Source: Chroococcidiopsidaceae cyanobacterium CP_BM_RX_35
GTDB lineage: Bacteria; Cyanobacteriota; Cyanobacteriia; Cyanobacteriales; Chroococcidiopsidaceae
Direction of reading: 5' to 3'
NCBI GenBank assembly: GCA_019242465.1
Contig: JAFAVL010000137.1
Coordinates: forward strand, 1 to 6,826
DNA: 6,826 bases
The position numbers and the translations under genes were made by a program. Positions 1 through 5,009 of this stretch are shown here, in pieces. Every line of letters begins with the position of its first letter. Positions within the stretch are counted from its first letter, which is position 1. The notes below the pieces were generated by a model. That model saw nothing but the letters and a program-made list of their open reading frames with translations, ran no database searches and was not told the DNA's origin.

Positions 1-1083
1 TTGGAGTAGACCTACCTGAAGGTAGAAAAACTCATCGAAGACAAGGCGACGACGAGCGAGTTCCAGGGCGGCGCTGTCAGCGGGGAAGTGGATGTTCGAG
101 ATTGCTACAGGTAAATCGATCAGCCCATACTTATCCCGCAAGGTTGCTGGTAACGGATCTTTGAGGTGGACAGTAGCAGACAGAGCAGCCAACACTGTTT
201 GCCTCACCAGATCCGCTGCGACTCCATCTGCGAGGGTATAAACAGGCACCACTCGACCGATGCTTAGCGAATCAATCGGATCGCCTGGATGGGCTAAAAC
301 CTCCACTTCTGGGTCTTCTAGCGTCAGACCATATTTGCTATCTTTCACCAATCCTGACGCCGCTACCACCACACCAACTGGGTAACGGCGCTTTTGCTGT
401 TCCTGCCAACCTCGATGGGAGTAGCGGTGACCAGCGAAGAAGCGGCTGATGCGGATTTGCCCAGAACTGTCTTTGATCACCAGCTCCAGAATAGTCAGTT
501 TAGAATTGCGCGGGCTACTGAAGCAGTGAGAGCGTTTCACAGTGCCAATCAACGTGACAGTTTCTCCAGCCTCTAACTCCCGAATTTTCACTTGACGAGC
601 ATAGTCAATGTGATCGCGGGGATAGTAAAACAGAATGTCTCGAACGCTAGAAAGTTCTAGTCGCGCCAGATACTCACCTTTTTTTGCCCCTACCTCCGCC
701 AAACTGGTTAACGGTTGATCGAGCCTAGGGGCAAGCCGCCGATATACTGCAGCTGAATTAGACTGCACCAAGGGTGTTGTACGTGGTGGCTTACTATCTC
801 CCTCACTAGCTGTTTGTAACTGGTGGAGATACCGACGAGTTTCCGCCAATAGATGTTGCCGCTCTTCCAAAGGCAACTGAGGATAACTCGCAAATTTAGC
901 TGCCATTTCGTGCCACCGACGACGCTCTGTTGGCGGTAGGGTAGAGGGAGGTTTGCCAAAGCTCAGACTCAGAAATTCACTGAAACGATATTGCTTCCCA
1001 ACAAGGTCTGTGAAGCCCCTTTCTACCTCTACTGTCAAGGCTTTCTGCAATCGCACCCAATCTGGTGATTCAGTCGTTGACAT
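1..1083 (-). CDS. recG: ATP-dependent DNA helicase RecG, N-terminal part (runs off the window start)
   Basis: RecG is the branch-migration helicase that regresses stalled replication forks and processes recombination intermediates in the cytoplasm. I translated 361 codons from the ATG at 1083 down to base 1 with no stop or frameshift. Residues 1-120 are an N-terminal extension absent from the E. coli protein as I remember it. Residues 122-161 carry the RecG-type entry motif (EVGAKKGEYLARL, then FYYPRDHIDY). About 162-260 form the OB-fold wedge (KLTILELVIKDSSGQIRISRFF). The stretch up to 361 holds the linker and the family segment RRRLVFDEFFYLQVGLLQ that precedes helicase motif I. The Walker motifs and the rest of the usual roughly 800 residues lie outside the window. 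The start is supported by the family-like opening MSTTESPDWVRLQKAL, although no strong ribosome site precedes it. The 25-bp gap to the upstream gene suggests co-transcription. Family assignment is very secure. Confidence 0.96.
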   Translation of the reverse strand, partial: MSTTESPDWVRLQKALTVEVERGFTDLVGKQYRFSEFLSLSFGKPPSTLPPTERRRWHEMAAKFASYPQLPLEERQHLLAETRRYLHQLQTASEGDSKPPRTTPLVQSNSAAVYRRLAPRLDQPLTSLAEVGAKKGEYLARLELSSVRDILFYYPRDHIDYARQVKIRELEAGETVTLIGTVKRSHCFSSPRNSKLTILELVIKDSSGQIRISRFFAGHRYSHRGWQEQQKRRYPVGVVVAASGLVKDSKYGLTLEDPEVEVLAHPGDPIDSLSIGRVVPVYTLADGVAADLVRQTVLAALSATVHLKDPLPATLRDKYGLIDLPVAISNIHFPADSAALELARRRLVFDEFFYLQVGLLQ

Positions 1084-1108
1084 CGTCTGAGTTAATTCAT
1101 TATCCTAC

Positions 1109-1897
1109 TCAGTCCTCAGACCAGCCAGTACGCCAGGCAGCTTCAGCCCGGGCAATAGTCCACTCTCTCTGCTTCTTTTGATAATCCTGCCCTAGAGAGT
1201 TTACCTTTAATAATAGGTTGCGAATTTGGTTGCGCCCAGCCCTAACCTGGACATCAGCAAACTCAATCTCGGACAGCCGCAAGTGGATGGCAATGACGTG
1301 CGTCATAGTGGTGTCTTCTGACTGCTCATCACTTTCAGTTTCAACCACCAGATTTAAGAGATTGGGCGGTCCAGCTACAGTCTCTGCCGAGGCTTCGGCT
1401 TTTGCCGCAGCTTCTAGGAGTGGTTCTGGTAACTTCCTCGGCAAGATTCCTGCTTGTTGTAATAGGCGATTGGCATCACGAGAGGAAGTTTTCAGGGTGA
1501 GAGCGATCGCTGTTTCCAGGTTCTGTTGCCACTCCATTAGCACTCTAGGGTTAGAGGGGTAAGAAGATAAGGTAACCTTAATATCTCCATCTTCCCTAGC
1601 CTCCAGGTGTTTCTCTTTCTGAGGATGAATAGCAAGTAATTGGTCCGTGGCTTGTTGACCTAACTTCCGAATTGCTTGCTGTAGCTGTTGCTGTTGGTTG
1701 AACGACAAACTGAGAAAGTGTTCTGGGTATCCTTGAGTACAGAGGTTATAGCTAGCTAAAACCAAATGCTGTCGCACAGCTTGACTCAAGGCGGTTAGAT
1801 AGCTAGCGTAAGCATTGCCAAGTTCTGCTGCAACTGCCCCTATCGCCTCCTCTAGGACGGCAATATCTCGTTCAATTCGCTCTACTGCTCTCGCCAT
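1109..1897 (-). CDS. Conserved protein of unknown function between tsf and recG
   Basis: I do not recognise a named domain, and the function is unknown. The ATG at 1897 gives 262 residues. It is preferred over the upstream in-frame TTG at 1942 because that TTG lies in the loop of the tsf terminator hairpin. The start has only a weak purine stretch (GAAG) in front of it. Residues 1-30 (ERIERDIAVLEEAI...) look like a helical, possibly coiled-coil segment. Residues 30-90 are helical with the striking stretch NLCTQGYPEHFLSLSF at 51-66 and a Gln-rich run at 68-74. Residues 155-200 are Ala/Glu-rich and low-complexity, probably a flexible linker. The basic C-terminus (about 220-258) again looks helical. 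There is no signal peptide or membrane segment, so it is probably cytosolic. I recall similar proteins in the same place in other cyanobacteria, which suggests a conserved role, but its link to translation or RecG is untested. Confidence 0.85.
   Translation of the reverse strand: MARAVERIERDIAVLEEAIGAVAAELGNAYASYLTALSQAVRQHLVLASYNLCTQGYPEHFLSLSFNQQQQLQQAIRKLGQQATDQLLAIHPQKEKHLEAREDGDIKVTLSSYPSNPRVLMEWQQNLETAIALTLKTSSRDANRLLQQAGILPRKLPEPLLEAAAKAEASAETVAGPPNLLNLVVETESDEQSEDTTMTHVIAIHLRLSEIEFADVQVRAGRNQIRNLLLKVNSLGQDYQKKQREWTIARAEAAWRTGWSED
1503..1510. repeat. HIP1 octamer GCGATCGC
   Basis: A palindrome that is strongly over-represented in many cyanobacterial genomes, here inside the unknown gene. 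Used as taxonomic evidence; it has no established site-specific role. Confidence 0.8.
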
Positions 1898-1924
1898 GGC
1901 TTCAAATGGTTTATTCTTCAAGAA

Positions 1925-1953
1925 ACAGGTCAACCAAACCAAGGTTGACCTGT
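1925..1953 (-). terminator. Probable intrinsic terminator after tsf
   Basis: On the minus strand the arm ACAGGTCAACC, a 7-base loop TTGGTTT and the arm GGTTGACCTGT form a perfect 11-bp stem. It is followed by TTTCTTG, a short T-rich run. The stem begins 47 bp past the tsf stop codon, which fits termination of the rpsB-tsf transcript. On the plus strand no T run follows, so it is probably one-directional. The T run is interrupted, so termination may be incomplete, which would let some transcripts continue into the downstream unknown gene and recG. Confidence 0.65.
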
Positions 1954-1999
1954 CCTCGAAAGCTATTATGAGCTTGACCTAGCCAATTGCCTTATCAAG

Positions 2000-2623
2000 T
2001 TAGCTCTCTTCTGACTTTTCGATCCCTTCACCCAACACAAACCGGACGAAGCGACGGACTTGGATGTTTTCACCTAGTTTCGCTATGCTCTGCTTCACTA
2101 GTTCTTCTACTGTGATGCTTTGATCGCGAATAAAAGGCTGATCCATCAAAGCCATCTCTTTGAGGCGTTTCTCAATCCGACCCTGGACAATCTTTTCTTT
2201 GATGTTGACTGGCTTACCTGATAGGTCATCCTTACCCATTTCAATTGCCTTTTCTTTTTCGACAACTTCGGCTGGGATATCTTCTACCTTCACGTACTCC
2301 ACGTTGGGGCAAGCGGCAATTTGCATCGCGATGTTTCGCACCAGGATTGGAAACTCTTCATTCCGAGCAACGAAGTCGGTTTCGCAGTTCACTTCCACTA
2401 AGACGCCAATTCTACCGCCTGTGTGGATATAGCTATCTACTAGCCCTTCTGCTGCTACACGCCCAGCTTTTTTACTAGCAGAGGCTAGACCTTTCTGCCG
2501 CAGCCATTCAACTGCCTTGTCCTTATCACCGCTGGTTTCTAGGAGTGCTTTTTTGCAATCCATCATACCAGCACCCGTTCTTTCACGTAGCTCTTTAACG
2601 TCTTTTGCAGGTATTTCCGCCAT
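2000..2623 (-). CDS. tsf: Translation elongation factor Ts
   Basis: EF-Ts is the guanine-nucleotide exchange factor that releases GDP from EF-Tu so that EF-Tu can reload with GTP and aminoacyl-tRNA. The 207-residue product opens with a UBA-like N-terminal domain containing the first EF-Ts signature ([16 protein letters not shown], 12-27). It then has the second signature [11 protein letters not shown] at 77-87, whose TDFV (82-85) is the segment that reaches into the EF-Tu nucleotide site. The C-terminal core segment [13 protein letters not shown] is at 183-195. It is shorter than the E. coli protein (about 283 residues) and matches the compact form with a single core subdomain, which I recall for cyanobacteria and Thermus, so it is not truncated. 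The ATG at 2623 follows AAGG at 4 bp and AGGA at 11 bp. It lies 204 bp downstream of rpsB on the same strand, the usual rpsB-tsf pairing. Confidence 0.98.
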   Translation of the reverse strand: MAEIPAKDVKELRERTGAGMMDCKKALLETSGDKDKAVEWLRQKGLASASKKAGRVAAEGLVDSYIHTGGRIGVLVEVNCETDFVARNEEFPILVRNIAMQIAACPNVEYVKVEDIPAEVVEKEKAIEMGKDDLSGKPVNIKEKIVQGRIEKRLKEMALMDQPFIRDQSITVEELVKQSIAKLGENIQVRRFVRFVLGEGIEKSEES

Positions 2624-2827
2624 TTTGCCTTAGTTCCTACTTTGCTGATACTTTCTTTGCATCGTTGTCGCTGAAGGACTAATTATTTCTAGCTTACTCA
2701 GGACACCTTTAAGACCACTGACCGCGTTTATGCGGTCATCGCTGCTTTCACGAAGTCACCGCAGCTCTTCTGGGGGTCGCCTCTCCCTTGTTATGTGACT
2801 CTGAAAAAAAGGCAGTGTACCGATGGA
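2624..2827 (-). promoter_or_regulatory. rpsB-tsf intercistronic region with competing inverted repeats
   Basis: This 204-bp stretch contains no gene. Read on the minus strand it begins with a 7-T run (2804-2810) preceded by a very weak 4-bp stem (2811-2821), possibly a leaky attenuator. It then holds AGTCAC (2795-2800), GTGACT (2754-2759), GCGGT (2758-2762), TGACCGC (2732-2738) and GCGGTCA (2719-2725). TGACCGC and GCGGTCA form a perfect 7-bp stem with a 6-base loop. TGACCGC can instead pair with GCGGT upstream, and that arm overlaps GTGACT, which can pair with AGTCAC. The arms are therefore mutually exclusive. No convincing promoter is visible. A role in setting tsf expression relative to rpsB is inference. 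Confidence 0.4.
2719..2738 (-). repeat. 7-bp perfect hairpin in the tsf leader
   Basis: The minus strand reads TGACCGC, loop ATAAAC, GCGGTCA, a perfect GC-rich stem about 100 bp before the tsf start. It is not followed by a T run, so it is not an intrinsic terminator. It may protect the transcript 5' end or serve as a protein-binding site, but the sequence does not say which. Confidence 0.5.
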
Positions 2828-3628
2828 CTATTCCTCAGTTTCCTCTTCCTCTTCGGGAATCAACGAGTCAGTGTATTCGCTCGCCTCATAATCGAAGTCT
2901 TCTTCTGTACCCTCGTAATCTTCGTAATCTTCTTCAACGTCCAGCTGACCATGACGACCTTCGTAGATAGCATCCGCCAATTTTCCCACTATCAGCTTAA
3001 TCGACCGAATGGCATCATCGTTTGCTGGGATGGGAATATCAACCACGTCTGGATCACAGTTTGTATCCAACATGGATACAATCTCAATCCCTAATTTTTG
3101 ACATTCTTGAACCGCGTTATATTCTCGTCGCTGGTCTACAATCACAACTACGTCAGGGATTTTCCGCATTGACTTAATGCCGCCGAGGTATTTTTGGAGT
3201 TTTGTCATCTCTCGGCGCAGCATTGAGGCTTCTTTTTTTGGTAATAAATCGAGTGCCCCACTTTCTTCCCGACGCTCCAATTCTTTTAGGCGGTCCACTC
3301 GTGTTTTGATTGTTGCCCAGTTAGTGAGCATTCCGCCCAACCAGCGTTGATTGATGTAGTGAGCCCCACAACGGGCTGCCTCTTGCGCTACAATTCCAGC
3401 GGCTTGTCGCTTGGTGCCGACAAATAAGAATTTCTTTCCCTGCTCTGCCGCAGAGCGCGTATAGTTATACGCTTCTTCCATTAACTGGGCTGTTTGCACC
3501 AAGTCAATGATGTGAACTCCATTACGAGCTGTATAAATATATGGAGACATTTTGGGATTCCACCTACGGGTCTGATGCCCGAAGTGAACTCCCGACTCCA
3601 TCATCTGAGCCAATGAAACAACTGACAT
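2828..3628 (-). CDS. rpsB: 30S ribosomal protein S2
   Basis: S2 is a structural protein of the small ribosomal subunit, bound between head and body and needed for S1 attachment and initiation. From the ATG at 3628 the product is 266 residues. The N-terminal hallmark is [20 protein letters not shown] with NGVHIIDL following. Further family segments are [20 protein letters not shown], and [24 protein letters not shown] at about 158-181. The ORF stays open for 19 more codons upstream, but 3628 is preferred because AGGAG lies 9 bp in front of it and family members begin near this point. The last 37 residues are very acidic (21 Asp/Glu, ending in a run of Glu). Such tails occur in S2 of some cyanobacteria as I recall, and it is probably disordered. 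It lies downstream of a glycosyltransferase gene and upstream of tsf. Confidence 0.99.
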   Translation of the reverse strand: MSVVSLAQMMESGVHFGHQTRRWNPKMSPYIYTARNGVHIIDLVQTAQLMEEAYNYTRSAAEQGKKFLFVGTKRQAAGIVAQEAARCGAHYINQRWLGGMLTNWATIKTRVDRLKELERREESGALDLLPKKEASMLRREMTKLQKYLGGIKSMRKIPDVVVIVDQRREYNAVQECQKLGIEIVSMLDTNCDPDVVDIPIPANDDAIRSIKLIVGKLADAIYEGRHGQLDVEEDYEDYEGTEEDFDYEASEYTDSLIPEEEEETEE

Positions 3629-3747
3629 TCTACTTATCTCCTGATTCGGGTTAATCCTCCATCCAGGTGTATTTCTGGGAATCATCCCTTGGAAACACCC
3701 GAACCCCTGAATGTGCGAATTTAGACAACATTACTAGGATAACACAT
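3629..3747 (-). promoter_or_regulatory. rpsB leader with nested inverted repeats
   Basis: This is the 119-bp gap between the glycosyltransferase stop and the rpsB start. On the minus strand GGTTCGGGT (3697-3705) can pair with ACCCGAATC (3643-3651), nine pairs including one G-U. The overlapping GGTGT (3695-3699) can instead pair with ACACC (3666-3670). A small GGGA/TCCC stem (3677-3688, loop of 4) sits inside either form. The outer helix ends one base before the AGGAG. E. coli rpsB has a leader controlled by S2 itself, so a comparable feedback element here is a reasonable guess, but the structure was found by eye and no promoter consensus stands out. Confidence 0.4.
3638..3642 (-). promoter_or_regulatory. 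Ribosome-binding site of rpsB
   Basis: AGGAG on the minus strand, 9 bp before the ATG at 3628. It decides that start over the longer open frame reaching 3685. The 3' arm of a possible leader helix (3643-3651) directly abuts it, so folding of the leader could affect access. Confidence 0.85.
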
Positions 3748-4698
3748 TTAGGCTGGCTTAGAGGGTAAGGACCGTTGCCTCTGAGCGTATGCTTCATAAA
3801 CACCGCGGACGTTGTACCAGTTGAGGAAAATTCGAGCTATTTCTAGAGCTAGCTGAGGTTTGCCTTGATTGATCAACCATTGTAAGAAGGGAGCCATTGT
3901 CCGCTCATTGAGATTGCCTCCTAGAGAAAGTATTCCCCAGAGAAGCTGATGCAGCCAGGTCATTTGAATCATTAAGCGCACATTCCAAGTAGGGTGCTTT
4001 TGATAGAACAGAACGCCCATACGACCCCGTTGAATTTCTTTTTCGATCAAGTTAGGAATTTGCTCTAGGGCAAAGGGTGGATGCCAATGATAACCCACAG
4101 CGGCTGGGCACTTTACCAGTTTCAAGCCCAGTTGTTTTAGTCGAACGCCAAGTTCTAGGTCTTCCCAGGGTAAAAAGCGGGTGTCAAATAATCCAGCTTG
4201 CTCTAGCCAGTGACGAGCGATCGCCACATTCCCTGTGGCAAAATAAGCCGCTGAGAAATCTGTTAGCTTGTAAGGCTCTGCTGTTGGGTCGTCGAAATTG
4301 CAGGTGTTAATCACACGACCGTAGGTAAAGAGGCGATCGCTGCCCTCAGCTAACTGCCCCTGTATCAATCCATCAGCATGTGCTTGCAGAAAATGCTCAG
4401 TCACTACTAGATCACTATCAATAAAAATGGTCGTATCCCCAAGCGATCTCTCTACCCCTAGATTGCGGGCAGCAGATGGTCCTTGATGATCTTGCGAGAA
4501 CACTCTGACATGAGGAAACGCAGATGCCCGTTCCTCTAACCACGCCAACGTACCATCTGTCGAACCATCATCCACCACTACAACTTCGTACCCAGTAACC
4601 TGAGTGCCATCAGTCAACTGCTGCCTTTCCAAGGCTCTGAGGCATTTCTCCAAAATTGGTTTACGGTTATAGGTTGGAATAACTACGCTGAAAAACAC
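3748..4698 (-). CDS. Family 2 glycosyltransferase (GT-A fold)
   Basis: It is predicted to transfer a sugar from a nucleotide-sugar donor to a growing surface glycan, glycolipid or protein. Donor and acceptor cannot be read from sequence. From the GTG at 4698 it has 316 residues. The GT-A motifs come in order: SVVIPTYNR at 4-12, VVVVDDGSTDGT near 39-50, GPSAARNLG at 73-81, the metal-binding DSD at 94-96, GNVAIAR at 156-162, and the acceptor-site/catalytic region FLPWEDLELGVRL at 175-187 with WED at 178-180. A HWH triplet follows at 204-206. The C-terminal third has hydrophobic, aromatic helices (about 243-262) but no clear transmembrane span, so it is probably soluble or peripheral. The start was chosen because AGAGG lies 5 bp upstream. 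An in-frame GTG at 4725 would add nine residues but lacks a ribosome site. It precedes rpsB by 119 bp and is divergent from argG. Its link to either is unknown. Confidence 0.93.
   Translation of the reverse strand: MFFSVVIPTYNRKPILEKCLRALERQQLTDGTQVTGYEVVVVDDGSTDGTLAWLEERASAFPHVRVFSQDHQGPSAARNLGVERSLGDTTIFIDSDLVVTEHFLQAHADGLIQGQLAEGSDRLFTYGRVINTCNFDDPTAEPYKLTDFSAAYFATGNVAIARHWLEQAGLFDTRFLPWEDLELGVRLKQLGLKLVKCPAAVGYHWHPPFALEQIPNLIEKEIQRGRMGVLFYQKHPTWNVRLMIQMTWLHQLLWGILSLGGNLNERTMAPFLQWLINQGKPQLALEIARIFLNWYNVRGVYEAYAQRQRSLPSKPA
4217..4224. repeat. HIP1 octamer GCGATCGC
   Basis: Second copy, inside the glycosyltransferase gene. Confidence 0.8.
4333..4340. repeat. HIP1 octamer GCGATCGC
   Basis: Third copy, also in the glycosyltransferase gene, 116 bp from the second. 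Confidence 0.8.
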
Positions 4699-4703
4699 TG
4701 TTT

Positions 4704-4708
4704 CCTCT
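4704..4708 (-). promoter_or_regulatory. Ribosome-binding site favouring the 4698 start
   Basis: AGAGG (within GAGAGGAAA) on the minus strand, 5 bp before GTG at 4698. No comparable site precedes the alternative GTG at 4725. The protein then begins MFFSVVIPTYNR, as is common in this family. Confidence 0.6.
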
Positions 4709-4786
4709 CGGATTGACACTTCCACTTATTATGTAAATTTTTGATGGAAAACCCCATTATTATTGTCGATTACGCAGCTACTTATC

Positions 4787-4800
4787 CAAGCAAAGACATG
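4787..4800 (+). repeat. Direct repeat copy 1 (CAAGCAAAGACATG)
   Basis: It matches the copy at 4884-4897 in 13 of 14 bases. The AGACATG half recurs inverted at 4841-4847. It is a candidate operator for a regulator of the divergent promoters. Confidence 0.45.
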
Positions 4801-4840
4801 GCAGTAGGTCATGTAGCATTTTGGGTATAAACACTTGCTT

Positions 4841-4847
4841 CATGTCT
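4841..4847 (-). repeat. Inverted AGACATG copy
   Basis: CATGTCT on the plus strand is the reverse complement of AGACATG. It starts 47 bp after the first copy and 50 bp before the third. The adjoining CTTGCTT (4834-4840) is the inverse of the AAGCAAG-like part of copy 1, but in swapped order. Confidence 0.4.
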
Positions 4848-4883
4848 GAAGACCCTGCGGACATAGATTTTGTTCACTTTTAA

Positions 4884-4897
4884 CAAGAAAAGACATG
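4884..4897 (+). repeat. Direct repeat copy 2 (CAAGAAAAGACATG)
   Basis: It differs from the copy at 4787-4800 at one base. It lies just upstream of the possible -10 box at 4907-4912, where a bound protein would affect argG transcription. Confidence 0.45.
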
Positions 4898-4906
4898 AAA
4901 TAGTTG

Positions 4907-4912
4907 CATAAT
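4907..4912 (+). promoter_or_regulatory. Possible -10 box for argG
   Basis: CATAAT matches TATAAT at 5 of 6 bases. The expected -35 position (4884-4889, CAAGAA) is a poor match, so this would be a weak or activator-dependent promoter. It would give a leader of about 90 bases containing both hairpins described next to it. Confidence 0.25.
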
Positions 4913-4927
4913 TATCTACTCGTTATT

Positions 4928-4943
4928 TCGCTCCTTAGAGCGA
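4928..4943 (+). repeat. 6-bp hairpin in the argG leader
   Basis: TCGCTC, loop CTTA, GAGCGA form a perfect stem with a tetraloop. It is followed by TTGATGT rather than a T run, so it is not a terminator. Confidence 0.45.
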
Positions 4944-4948
4944 TTGAT

Positions 4949-4973
4949 GTACACACTCACGTTTGAAGTGTAC
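4949..4973 (+). repeat. Inverted repeat GTACAC-N13-GTGTAC upstream of argG
   Basis: Perfect 6-bp arms are separated by 13 bases, ending 20 bp before the AGAGG of argG. It could be a dyad operator site or an RNA hairpin close to the ribosome site. Confidence 0.4.
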
Positions 4974-4993
4974 TTGGCATGCGATGCTCCCTG

Positions 4994-4998
4994 AGAGG
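4994..4998 (+). promoter_or_regulatory. Ribosome-binding site of argG
   Basis: AGAGG (within GAGAGGAAAA) lies 11 bp before the ATG at 5010, a slightly long but acceptable distance. Confidence 0.6.
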
Positions 4999-5009
4999 AA
5001 AACCACAGA

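Larger units (their letters stand above)
4699..5009. promoter_or_regulatory. Divergent intergenic region between the glycosyltransferase and argG
   Basis: This 311-bp region has no supported gene and must hold the promoters for both directions. It contains three copies of AGACATG (4794-4800, 4841-4847 inverted, 4891-4897), two hairpin-forming repeats near argG (4928-4943 and 4949-4973), and a CATAAT at 4907-4912 that could be a plus-strand -10 box. No NtcA-type GTA-N8-TAC site was found at the GTA positions I tested. I could not place a convincing promoter for the glycosyltransferase. Confidence 0.5.

Noticed and set aside
394..576. Plus-strand 60-codon ORF
   Set aside because: It is the antisense shadow of the intact recG frame, with no ribosome site or recognisable protein. 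The same holds for the open frames at 708-959, 1218-1562, 2160-2478, 2788-3094, 4077-4310, 5211-5411 and 6248-6439 over their overlapping genes.
1898..1942. N-terminal extension of the unknown gene from the TTG at 1942
   Set aside because: The TTG lies in the loop of the 11-bp terminator hairpin, and the extra residues (MVWLTCFLKNKPFEA) do not look like part of the protein.
2804..2821. Intrinsic terminator right after rpsB (T7 run)
   Set aside because: The stem before the T run is only four pairs including a G-U, too weak to call a terminator. It is kept only as a note in the intercistronic region.
3629..3685. 19-codon upstream extension of rpsB
   Set aside because: The S2 family starts near the ATG at 3628, which has AGGAG at good distance. 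The extension covers the structured leader.
4949..4973. NtcA nitrogen-control site near argG
   Set aside because: The required GTA-N8-TAC spacing is not met: 8 bases after the GTA at 4949 the sequence reads CGT.
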